From Kiloniellales bacterium (GTDB taxonomy: Bacteria > Pseudomonadota > Alphaproteobacteria > Kiloniellales > JAKSDN01): a stretch of 50,295 bases of DNA. Every line of letters starts with the position of its first letter. The first letter of the stretch is position 1. This document shows positions 43,235-50,295 of this stretch, in pieces. The stretch is taken from contig JANQLT010000054.1 in assembly GCA_028280455.1 (NCBI GenBank), forward strand, positions 1 through 50,295. Reading direction: 5' to 3'. The translations under genes and the position numbers were made by a program. The notes beneath the pieces were generated by a model that was not told the DNA's origin, ran no database searches, and saw only the letters and a list, made by a program, of their open reading frames with translations.

Positions 43235-44876
43235 AGAGCTTCTCCTTGAAGGGATCGAGGCCGACGCGCCGGTAGGCCTCGGCAAAGGTCTCGCCGTCTT
43301 GGCGCAGACCGAGGTAGGTCTCGACGATGTTGTCGACCGCGTCGGTCACCTCGTCGTAGCTGAAGGAGGGACCGATGATCTTGCCGATGGCGGCCTGCTC
43401 GTCCGGCCGGCCGCCGAGCGTGATCTGGTAGAACTCCTCGCCCTTGCGGTCGACGCCGAGGATGCCGATGTCGCCGACGTGGTGGTGGCCGCAGGCGTTG
43501 ATGCAGCCGGAGATCTTGACCTTGAGCGGGCCGATCTCGTGCTGCCGGTCGAGGTCGGCGAAGCGCTCGCCGAGCCGCTGGGCGACCGGGATCGAGCGGG
43601 CGTTGGCCAGGTTGCAGTAGTCCAGGCCCGGGCAGGCGATGATGTCCGAGACCAGGCCGACGTTGGCGGTCGCCAGGCCGGCGTCGAGCAGGCCCTGGTA
43701 GAGCGCATGGAGGTCGCTCAGGCGGACGTCCGGCAGCACCAGGTTCTGCTCGTGGCTGACCCGGATCTCGCCGAGCCCGTAGCGCTCGGCCAGGTCGGCG
43801 ACGGCCTCCATCTGCTCGGCGGTGGCGTCGCCCGGGGCGCCGCCGATCGGCTTGAGGGAGATGGTGACGATGCCGTAGCCGGGCTCGCGGTGCTCGGCGA
43901 GGCTGGCCTGCAGCCACTGGGCGAAGCCGGGGTCGCTGTCCTCGGCGGCCCTGAGCGCTGCCGGGTGGGTCTCGGCGGCCGGGTAGGCCGGCGGCGCGAA
44001 GTAGGCCTCGATGCGCCGGCGCTCGGCCTCGGGCAGGTCGAAGCCCCGGTCCTTGATCTGCTGCCACTCCTCTTCGACCAGGCGGGTGAATTCCTCGACG
44101 CCGGTCTGCTGCACCAGGATCTTGATCCGCGCCTTGTAGAGGTTGTCGCGCCGGCCGAGCATGTTGTAGACGCGCAGGATGGCGTCCAGGTAGGAGAGCA
44201 GGTAGCGCTTCGGCAGGAAGCCGCGGATCCGCTCGGCGATCACCGGCGTACGGCCCTGGCCGCCGCCGACCCAGACCTCGAAGCCGACCTCGCCGTTCTC
44301 GTCGCGCAGCATCTGCAGGCCGATGTCGTGGAAGCGCACGGCCGCGCGGTCGTTCGGCGCGCCGGTCACGGCGATCTTGAACTTGCGCGGCAGGAAGGTG
44401 AACTCCGGGTGCAGGCTCGACCACTGCCGGATGATCTCGGCGGTGATCCGCGGGTCCTCGATCTCGTCCTCGGCGACGCCGGCGAACTGGTCGGCGGTGA
44501 CGTTGCGGATGCAGTTGCCGCTGGTCTGGATGGCGTGCATCTCGACCTCGGCGAGCTTGTCGAGGATCGCCGGCACCTCGGCCAGCTTGGGCCAGTTGAA
44601 CTGGATGTTCTGGCGGGTGGTGAAGTGGCCGTAGCCGCGGTCGTGCTCGCGGGCGATGACGGCCAGGCGGCGCATCTGCGTCGCCGAAAGCGTGCCGTAG
44701 GGGATGGCGACCCTCAGCATGTAGGCGTGGAGCTGCAGGTAGAGGCCGTTCATCAGGCGCAGCGGCTTGAACTCGTCCTCGCTCAGCTCGCCGGACAGCC
44801 GCCGGGCCACCTGACCGCTGAACTGCGCGACCCGCTGGGCCACGAAGTCGGCGTCGAACTCGTCGTAGCGGTACAT
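43221..44876 (-). CDS. cysI: Siroheme nitrite/sulfite reductase (CysI type)
   Basis: Reduces sulfite to sulfide (six electrons) in the cytosol with siroheme and a 4Fe-4S cluster. The 551 residues have two duplicated halves with TTRQNIQFNWPKLAEVP and TSGNCIRNVTADQFAGVAED (siroheme-binding arginine and lysine areas), and the cluster cysteines in CPGLDYCNLANARS and SGCINACGHHHVGDIGILG (C-x5-C and C-x3-C). This family also includes nitrite reductases; the cysG, DUF2849 and DUF934 neighbours favour sulfite. It starts at ATG 44876, 3 bp after the DUF2849 stop. Confidence 0.94.
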   Translation of the reverse strand: MYRYDEFDADFVAQRVAQFSGQVARRLSGELSEDEFKPLRLMNGLYLQLHAYMLRVAIPYGTLSATQMRRLAVIAREHDRGYGHFTTRQNIQFNWPKLAEVPAILDKLAEVEMHAIQTSGNCIRNVTADQFAGVAEDEIEDPRITAEIIRQWSSLHPEFTFLPRKFKIAVTGAPNDRAAVRFHDIGLQMLRDENGEVGFEVWVGGGQGRTPVIAERIRGFLPKRYLLSYLDAILRVYNMLGRRDNLYKARIKILVQQTGVEEFTRLVEEEWQQIKDRGFDLPEAERRRIEAYFAPPAYPAAETHPAALRAAEDSDPGFAQWLQASLAEHREPGYGIVTISLKPIGGAPGDATAEQMEAVADLAERYGLGEIRVSHEQNLVLPDVRLSDLHALYQGLLDAGLATANVGLVSDIIACPGLDYCNLANARSIPVAQRLGERFADLDRQHEIGPLKVKISGCINACGHHHVGDIGILGVDRKGEEFYQITLGGRPDEQAAIGKIIGPSFSYDEVTDAVDNIVETYLGLRQDGETFAEAYRRVGLDPFKEKLYAAH

Positions 44877-44879
44877 GCC

Positions 44880-45221
44880 TCAGCTCCCGACGGCGGCTTG
44901 TCGCAGGGTCGAGCCGACGGTCGAGCCGGCGGTCGGGCCGCGCCGGGCGCGGATGCGCTCGCGCTGGCTCAGGGGCTGCGGCCCCTCGGCGTCGTTCGCG
45001 ACCTGCATGAGGTAGGGGCCGACCACCCGGCGCTCGGCGACGGCCTGCTCGGCCTCGGCGAGGCGGTGCGCCTCCGCCGCGTCGCCTTGAATCACCACGG
45101 CGCCGCCGATCTCGGTGGTCCAGCCGCCGCTCGCGGTCAGGTAGACGACGTCGCCTTCCAGCAGCCGGTTCGCGGTCACCACCTGGGGCGTGCCGTCGAC
45201 TTTCTTGCGTGTGTTCGCCAT
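44880..45221 (-). CDS. DUF2849 domain protein
   Basis: A 113-residue protein. The first half (VTANRLLEGDVVYLTASGGW, then AEAHRLAEAEQAVAERRVVGPYLMQV) is the DUF2849 domain, a small alphaproteobacterial family seen between cysG and cysI. The C-terminal half is a Gly/Arg-rich tail. The function is unknown; linkage to sulfite reduction is from position. The start ATG 45221 overlaps the stop of cysG by one base, so the genes are coupled. Confidence 0.88.
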   Translation of the reverse strand: MANTRKKVDGTPQVVTANRLLEGDVVYLTASGGWTTEIGGAVVIQGDAAEAHRLAEAEQAVAERRVVGPYLMQVANDAEGPQPLSQRERIRARRGPTAGSTVGSTLRQAAVGS

Positions 45222-46639
45222 CAGAGCGCCAACGCGCGGCTCGGCGCGGCCTCCTGTGGGGTTGCCGGCCGGCCGGCGGCCAGGGCCGCGACCTCGCCGA
45301 GGATGATCATCGCCGGGCCCTCGACCGCGGCCTCGCGGACCAGCGCTTCCAGGCCGCCCAGCGTGCCGGTCAGCACGCGCTGGTCCGGCCGCGTGCCCTT
45401 CTCGATCACCGCCAGCGGCCGCGCGGGCTCGGCGCCGGCCTCGAGCAGGCGCCGCATCAAGGTGCCGGCGGTCGAGACGCCCATGTAGATCGCCAGGGTC
45501 TGGCGGCCGTCGGCCAGCGCCGGCCAGTCGAGGTCGGGCTCGCCGTCCTCGGCGTGGCCGGTGACGAAGTTGACGCCGCGCGCCAGGCCGCGGTGGGTCA
45601 GCGGGATGCCGCTAGCCGCCGCGCAGGCCGCCGCCGCGGTGATGCCGGGCACCACCTCGGCCTCGATGCCGCGCGCGCGCAGGCTCAGCAGCTCCTCGCC
45701 GCCGCGGCCGAAGACGAAGGGGTCGCCGCCCTTGAGCCGGACCACGCGCTGCCCGGCCTCGGCCCGCTCGGCGATCAGCGCGTTGATCCGCTCCTGCGGC
45801 AGGCTGTGGTTACCCTTGGACTTGCCGACGTAGACCCGCTCGGCGTCGCGCCGGGCCAGCTCGACGATCTCTGGGCCGACCAGCTTGTCGTAGAGGATCA
45901 CGTCGGCGTCCTGGATCAGGCGCAGGGCCTTGAGCGTCAGCAGGTCCGGGTCGCCCGGGCCGGCGCCGACGATGTGCACGGCGCCGACGGGCGGCGCCGC
46001 GTCGTTGGCCGGCTGGCGGTTGATCGCCGAGATCATGGCCTCGCTGGCGCCCTGCTCGTCGCCGGCCAGGACCTTGCGGGCGATCGGCCCGTCGAAGACC
46101 CGCTCCCAGAAGCCGCGCCGGGCAGCCGGCGCCTGGGTCGCCTTGACCGCGCCGCGGAAGCGCTCGGCGAAGGCCGCGAGCTTGCCGAGGCGCGCGGGCA
46201 GCAGGCTCTCGATGCGCTCGCGCAGGCGCCGCGCCAGCACCGGCGCGCTGCCGCCGCTGGAGATGCCGATGACGATCGGGTCGCGGTCGACGATCGCCGG
46301 CATGATGAAGCTGGAGGCTCCGGGGTCGTCGACGACGTTGACCGGCAGGCCGCGCGCGGCCGCCGCCGCGGCCACGGCGCGGTCCGCCTCCGGCGCGTCG
46401 CTGGCGGCGTGGACCAGGGCCTTGCCGTCCAGGTCGCCTGGCGCGAAGCCGCGGCGCTGCCAGTCGATGGCGCCGGCCTCGGCCAGGTCGCGGATCTCCG
46501 GCGTCGCCTCGGGCGCCACCAGGGTGACCGCGGCGCCGGACTTGCGCAGCAACCGCAGCTTGCGGGCCGCCGTCTCGCCGCCGCCGACCAGCAGCGCCGG
46601 CCGGTCGCGGAGGTCGAAGAAGGTCGGGTAGTACCTCAT
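45221..46639 (-). CDS. cysG: Siroheme synthase CysG
   Basis: A trifunctional enzyme that makes siroheme for CysI: an N-terminal dehydrogenase/ferrochelatase half and a C-terminal uroporphyrinogen-III methyltransferase. The 472 residues start RYYPTFFDLRDRPALLVGGG (NAD-binding GGGETAARK) and continue to GISSGGSAPVLARRLRERIE. The methyltransferase half starts near 218 (VHIVGAGPGDPDLLTLKALR) and has VRLKGGDPFVFGRGGEE and VVPGITAAAACAAASGIPLT, the SAM signatures. First gene of the operon with DUF2849, cysI and DUF934. Confidence 0.96.
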   Translation of the reverse strand: MRYYPTFFDLRDRPALLVGGGETAARKLRLLRKSGAAVTLVAPEATPEIRDLAEAGAIDWQRRGFAPGDLDGKALVHAASDAPEADRAVAAAAAARGLPVNVVDDPGASSFIMPAIVDRDPIVIGISSGGSAPVLARRLRERIESLLPARLGKLAAFAERFRGAVKATQAPAARRGFWERVFDGPIARKVLAGDEQGASEAMISAINRQPANDAAPPVGAVHIVGAGPGDPDLLTLKALRLIQDADVILYDKLVGPEIVELARRDAERVYVGKSKGNHSLPQERINALIAERAEAGQRVVRLKGGDPFVFGRGGEELLSLRARGIEAEVVPGITAAAACAAASGIPLTHRGLARGVNFVTGHAEDGEPDLDWPALADGRQTLAIYMGVSTAGTLMRRLLEAGAEPARPLAVIEKGTRPDQRVLTGTLGGLEALVREAAVEGPAMIILGEVAALAAGRPATPQEAAPSRALAL

Positions 46640-47221
46640 GGCCGCGCGCCTCCGACGAGGGCCGGGGCCTGGCGGGTTTTACCCAGTTGGTATGTGGAAT
46701 TCGTCACGGCAACGCTCTCCGTCTCTCGGACCTCGGGCCCACGGATCGCGTCCGTGGCGCTTTAGCGTTTGATGTCGCGGTCGCAAGCTGCCCACTCAAA
46801 TGCCGCGGGTCCCGTCAGCGGTGGGACCAGTCCCGCGCCCCGTTTCGGAGCGGCCCTCATTTCACTCAAGGCAGATGGGGAAGTCAATTCCTTTTACAAG
46901 GCGAAAGTGCATTTTTTCCAATTCAACATCTTGTGAGTGTATTATATGGAGCCCGTACTCGGCGGCAAATGGACTCGCCCTCTGGTTGCCTGCCGACTCG
47001 GCTGACGCGAGCCGGACGCGCGGTCCCGATCCCGCCACGCTCAGCTTATGACTCATGGCCGAGGGCTCGGCGATAAGTCCCCGCAATCCCGTCGCTTCGT
47101 GAACTAACTCACAGACCGGCACCCAAGACCGCTAGAAAAACCCAGCCAAGAAGCGTAGGCATTTGGCGGGGTTTTCGAGGGTGCGGAGTCCTTCAGCGAT
47201 CCGCCGGGCTACGAAAGGGCT
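46640..47221. promoter_or_regulatory. Divergent cysG / acidic-protein promoter region with AT-rich core
   Basis: A 582-bp spacer with no well-supported gene. A hairpin CCACGGA-TCGCG-TCCGTGG (46739-46757) could sit in the cysG leader. The stretch about 46880-46945 is clearly AT-rich (a TTTTTT run, GTATTATATGG) and looks like a promoter core. An 86-residue minus-strand frame crosses it but was not accepted. No known riboswitch was recognised. Confidence 0.4.
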
Positions 47222-48922
47222 ATGACCCAAAACAAGCCGCCTGACGACAGGACGGAGGGCCGCCGCCGCGCGGACCCCTTGCGTGCGACGGCGCGGCCGG
47301 GAGCCTCCCAGGGCAGCTCGATCGTGGCCAGCGTCGCCGAGATCGTCGCCGCCTATCCCGAGGCCACCGAGGCCCTGCTGTCCGACGCGGTGAAGCGCCG
47401 CCCGGACGAAGCGCTACGCATCGTCGTCGCCTGCATCAAGGCGAACCCGGCCGGCGCCGCCGAGGTGCTGAGGATCGTCCGCGAATCGCCGTTCCTGAAG
47501 GCGAAGATCACGATGGACAACCTGATGGGCGTGCTGCTGCCGGACCTGGTCGACATCGAGCGCGCCGAGCAGGCGGTTACTGCCGCGACGGCGGTCGAGG
47601 CGGCAAAGCGAAGCGAATCGCCGGCGGCGCCCGTGGCGGCGAAGGCCGAGGCCCAGGAAGAACCCAACGGCAACGACGACTTCACCGAGCCGGTGGTCGC
47701 GGCCCTGCGGCGCGCCCGCGAGGCGGCGCTGATGAACCAGCAGCTCCAGGAGACCGTGCAGGATCACGAGACCACCGATCCCGAGCAGGGACCGGCGCTG
47801 ATCCCGCCGCTCCTGCATGCGACGCGCGGCAGCGGCACCTGGGAGGTGCCGGGCGACGGCGATCCCGCCGACGATCGCCCCGAGGAAGCGGCGGCGACCG
47901 TCGAGCCCCTCGACGTCGGGCCGCCGCCGAGCGATGTCGCGGCGGACGAGGACGACGTCATCGCCGAAGCATCGCTCGCCGACGAGATCGGCGATGCCGA
48001 AATCGAAGGCCACGACGAAGACGATGACGAAGAGCCGGTCGTCGAGACGGCGGCAAGCCAGGTGCTGCATCTCTATCCGGACCTGAACGAGGTGGAGGAC
48101 CCGGTCGTAGACGACCCGGTCCCGGTCCCGACCGAGCCGCGACTCGCCGACGACATCGAGCTTGCCCCTGAGCCGGACAGCGTGACCGAGCTCGAGTCAG
48201 AGCCGGTGACAGAGCCTGCAACCGAAATCAACGCGCCGCTGCCGGTCGCCGAGCCGGAGTCCGATGACCTGGTCTTCGCCGACTATCTCTCCGGCGGCGT
48301 CGACGACGACCGGCCCTTGCTCTTCGGCCTGTCCGGCGAGCCGCTGCCGGGCCCGTCGGAGGGGCGGCCTCTGAAAATGATGAGCGCGTCCCAAGCCGAT
48401 GCGCCCGACGACCCCGCCGAGACGCAAGGCGAAGCGGCCATGGCCCCCGGGCCCATGGCGGGGCCGGTGCCGGTGCCGCCGCGCGACGTCACCGTCATCG
48501 CCGCCGGCGAGCCCCGGCGCAGCCTCGACGCCGGGCAGATGAACCAGGCCGTCTTGCGCCTCGAGGGCTTCCCGCAGGACGCCTCGCTCTGGGGCCTGGT
48601 CGGCGAGGACGGCAGCTTCGAGATCGTGCTGCGCCTGATCGACGGCGAGGACCGGGTGGTGGCGCGGATCGACGACATGGTGTGCCACCCCGAAGCCCTG
48701 GGCGAGGTCGAGATCGCCGACCGCAAGCTGAACCTGCAGGACCTGATCATCGGCGTTGATCTGTTCCGGCCGGGCGGCCCGGAAGACCCGGTCGAGGCGC
48801 CGGCCGAGGGTCCCGTCGAGACGCCGGCCGAGGGGCCGCCGAGCGAGGAGGTCGTGGCCGACATCCGGGCCTTCGAGCGCGCGGCCTCCGACTATCGCGG
48901 ACGCGGCGACCTGGATGCATGA
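47222..48922 (+). CDS. Acidic uncharacterised protein (566 aa)
   Basis: Not recognised. The N-terminus is basic and polar; residues about 40-110 look helical (IVAAYPEATEALLSDAVKR, then DEALRIVVACIKANPAGAAE). The middle (about 180-400) is a highly acidic, Pro/Glu/Asp/Val-rich low-complexity region that is probably disordered. A compact C-terminal part (about 430-520) has LRLEGFPQDASLWGLVGEDG and IVLRLIDGEDRVVARIDD, and could be a folded domain. A short EAPAEGP/ETPAEGP repeat lies near residue 525. No signal peptide or membrane helix. It overlaps the next gene by 8 bp. Confidence 0.75.
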   Translation: MTQNKPPDDRTEGRRRADPLRATARPGASQGSSIVASVAEIVAAYPEATEALLSDAVKRRPDEALRIVVACIKANPAGAAEVLRIVRESPFLKAKITMDNLMGVLLPDLVDIERAEQAVTAATAVEAAKRSESPAAPVAAKAEAQEEPNGNDDFTEPVVAALRRAREAALMNQQLQETVQDHETTDPEQGPALIPPLLHATRGSGTWEVPGDGDPADDRPEEAAATVEPLDVGPPPSDVAADEDDVIAEASLADEIGDAEIEGHDEDDDEEPVVETAASQVLHLYPDLNEVEDPVVDDPVPVPTEPRLADDIELAPEPDSVTELESEPVTEPATEINAPLPVAEPESDDLVFADYLSGGVDDDRPLLFGLSGEPLPGPSEGRPLKMMSASQADAPDDPAETQGEAAMAPGPMAGPVPVPPRDVTVIAAGEPRRSLDAGQMNQAVLRLEGFPQDASLWGLVGEDGSFEIVLRLIDGEDRVVARIDDMVCHPEALGEVEIADRKLNLQDLIIGVDLFRPGGPEDPVEAPAEGPVETPAEGPPSEEVVADIRAFERAASDYRGRGDLDA

Positions 48923-49982
48923 GGCCGGCATCTCGGCGCCCGGCGACGGCACCCTGGCGCTCGGCGACCCCGCCGCGGCGGAGCCGGCCTCGGACTTCGC
49001 CCAGGCCGCCATCGAGCAATGCCGCGCCCTGCTCGGCATCGAGATCGATCGGGTCGAATGGCCGGGCGGCCGCGACCGGCAGTCCCTGCGCGCGCGCCTG
49101 CCGGGCCAGGCGGTCATCGTCACCCGGCGGCCCTCGCAGCGCCGCGCCGAGCTGGAGGCCCACGTGCTGCGGGTCCTGGAGCGCCGCGGCGCGCCGGTGC
49201 CGGCGCTCCTGGCGGCCTCGGGCAACTGGCTGATCCAGGAGGACGTCGGCGCCTTCCGGCTGTCCGCCGCGCTCAACGCCGGCGACCCGGGCCTCGGCGA
49301 GGAGGCGCTGGAGTCCGGGCTCTCGGCGCTGCGCCTGCTGCAGGAAGCCGGCCGCGACGCCGGGCTGGAGGGCCGCATCGTCCCGATCGGCGACAGCCCG
49401 GCCTGGATCTCCCGGCTGATCGACCAGCCGCGGCGGATCGGCCAGCGCCTCGCGCTGCCGGCGCCGCCGCTCGACGAGGCCCGGCTGCTGCGCCTGCTGA
49501 CGCCGGAGCTGCCCAGCTTCGTCAAGTGGGACGCCCGGCCGGCCAACGCCGCGCTCGACCTGCACGGCCACATCGGCTGGTTCGACTGGCAGTTCTGCGG
49601 CTGCCGGGACCCGCTCGACGACATGGCCTGGCTGCTGACCGACGAGTTCGTGCCGCTCTGGCCGCAGATCGAGGGCCGGCTGATCGAGCGCCACCTGGTC
49701 GCCTTCGCCGGCCACCGCGCCGCCTCCGACGCGCTGATCTACCTGCGCAGCTTCGGCACCCTGCACATGCTGCAGCGCCTCGGCCTGATCATCGACAGCA
49801 AGGGCGAGGGCCCCTGGTGGCGCTGGTCGACCTGCCTGACCGAGGACAAGGTCGGCGTCACCGCCCCGGCCGTCGAGCGCCTCTGCAAGCGCGCGGCGCT
49901 CTGGGCGACGGAAGCCCCCGCGCTTTCGGGCCTGGCGCCTTGGCTCGAAACGCTGCCGGAGCGGATCGGCGCGGCGGCTTGA
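48915..49982 (+). CDS. Phosphotransferase-fold (APH-like) protein
   Basis: A 355-residue protein of the aminoglycoside-phosphotransferase/kinase fold. The N-lobe has AVIVTRRPS and VLRVLERRGAPVPALLA; the catalytic loop reads FVKWDARPANAALDLHGH, with Asp206 and Asn211 in place, but the usual His of HxDxxxxN is a lysine. The metal-binding Asp224 sits in GWFDWQFCGCRDPLDDMAWL. The kinase machinery is thus mostly intact and the substrate unknown. It starts at ATG 48915, overlapping the acidic gene by 8 bp, so the two are co-translated. It could act on a small molecule or on the acidic partner. Confidence 0.8.
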   Translation: MHEAGISAPGDGTLALGDPAAAEPASDFAQAAIEQCRALLGIEIDRVEWPGGRDRQSLRARLPGQAVIVTRRPSQRRAELEAHVLRVLERRGAPVPALLAASGNWLIQEDVGAFRLSAALNAGDPGLGEEALESGLSALRLLQEAGRDAGLEGRIVPIGDSPAWISRLIDQPRRIGQRLALPAPPLDEARLLRLLTPELPSFVKWDARPANAALDLHGHIGWFDWQFCGCRDPLDDMAWLLTDEFVPLWPQIEGRLIERHLVAFAGHRAASDALIYLRSFGTLHMLQRLGLIIDSKGEGPWWRWSTCLTEDKVGVTAPAVERLCKRAALWATEAPALSGLAPWLETLPERIGAAA

Positions 49983-50295
49983 GGGTGGATTGAAGCGAGC
50001 GGGCGGTTCGGTGCCGTCGTTCTTCGGCTGTTGTTGGTTTAGGCGCAGATTTGGCGGCAGACTCGATTTCTTGCTGTCACAAATTGTGTCCGCAAGCGCC
50101 GATCGTCTCCTGCTCTATCCGCGAGCTATCGAGTGTTCCTTAGCTTGCGTGGAATCCGCCACTGCTCGTGGCAGTCGCCTTCGACATCGAAACGAACTGC
50201 CCCCTCACCCAGCTCCGGCTAGGCTCGGCTGCGCCTCACCAAGCCTGCGCGTCCCTCTCCCCCGACGGGGGAGAGGGCTGAGCAGGCTTAGCGAA
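49983..50295. repeat. Intergenic tail with a dispersed-type inverted repeat
   Basis: No gene seen to the window end. At 50253-50277 a perfect 11-bp stem, CCCTCTCCCCC-GAC-GGGGGAGAGGG, ends a C-rich tract (from about 50200) of a kind often scattered in high-GC genomes. It may serve as a terminator for the kinase-like gene. Before it, 50000-50190 holds nothing I can support. Confidence 0.5.

Noticed and set aside
46862..47122. 86-residue minus-strand frame in the cysG upstream spacer
   Set aside because: It crosses the AT-rich promoter-like core, has no family match and poor start support.

Overview
The window is about 50 kb of very GC-rich chromosomal DNA with tightly packed, often overlapping genes. 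Gene order points to an alphaproteobacterium, most likely of the Rhodospirillales type. The evidence is the rpmH-rnpA-yidD-yidC-engB-argB block, DUF2336 and DUF2849 genes, the cysG-DUF2849-cysI-DUF934 order, a TTAA-N7-TTAAC CtrA-type box, and TauR/SoeABC sulfonate genes. The taxonomic call is inference from gene content; there is no rRNA in the window.

1-22 kb is mostly housekeeping: rmuC (cut by the window edge), def-fmt-truA (protein N-terminus processing and tRNA pseudouridine), dapD-dapE (lysine and peptidoglycan precursor), a diguanylate cyclase coupled to a DUF2336 protein behind a CtrA-type box, the rpmH...argB block, a TVP38/TMEM64 membrane protein, a secreted CNPC-repeat protein with 15 cysteines, an orphan histidine kinase, an RlmI-type methyltransferase, ggt-gpt, a DUF4864 protein, a coiled-coil lipoprotein and tRNA-Arg(ACG).

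22-29.5 kb is an accessory quorum-sensing locus, all but the first gene on the minus strand. After an XRE regulator come a small gene, luxR, a terminator, and then a close-packed run: luxI, a 70-residue ORF, cytochrome P450, MFS transporter, an AMP-forming acyl ligase that lacks the usual C-terminal catalytic lysine, and a 78-residue ORF. This is the best candidate for an undescribed system: an acyl-homoserine-lactone synthase apparently co-transcribed with enzymes that could make, modify and export a CoA- or AMP-activated small molecule.

29.7-41.3 kb holds a Cache-type histidine kinase, then a sulfonate module: divergent tauR, tauABC (taurine uptake) and soeABC (molybdenum iron-sulfur membrane sulfite dehydrogenase). 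Together they suggest import of taurine and oxidation of the released sulfite, although the desulfonating enzymes are not in the window. A small element with terminal inverted repeats sits between soeB and soeC.

41.3-50.3 kb has a decanucleotide repeat with a large inverted repeat, a GT4 glycosyltransferase, the assimilatory sulfite-reduction operon cysG-DUF2849-cysI-DUF934, an uncharacterised acidic protein overlapping a phosphotransferase-fold protein, and a dispersed-type repeat at the right edge. Sulfite is therefore handled twice here, by oxidation (Soe) and by reduction (Cys).
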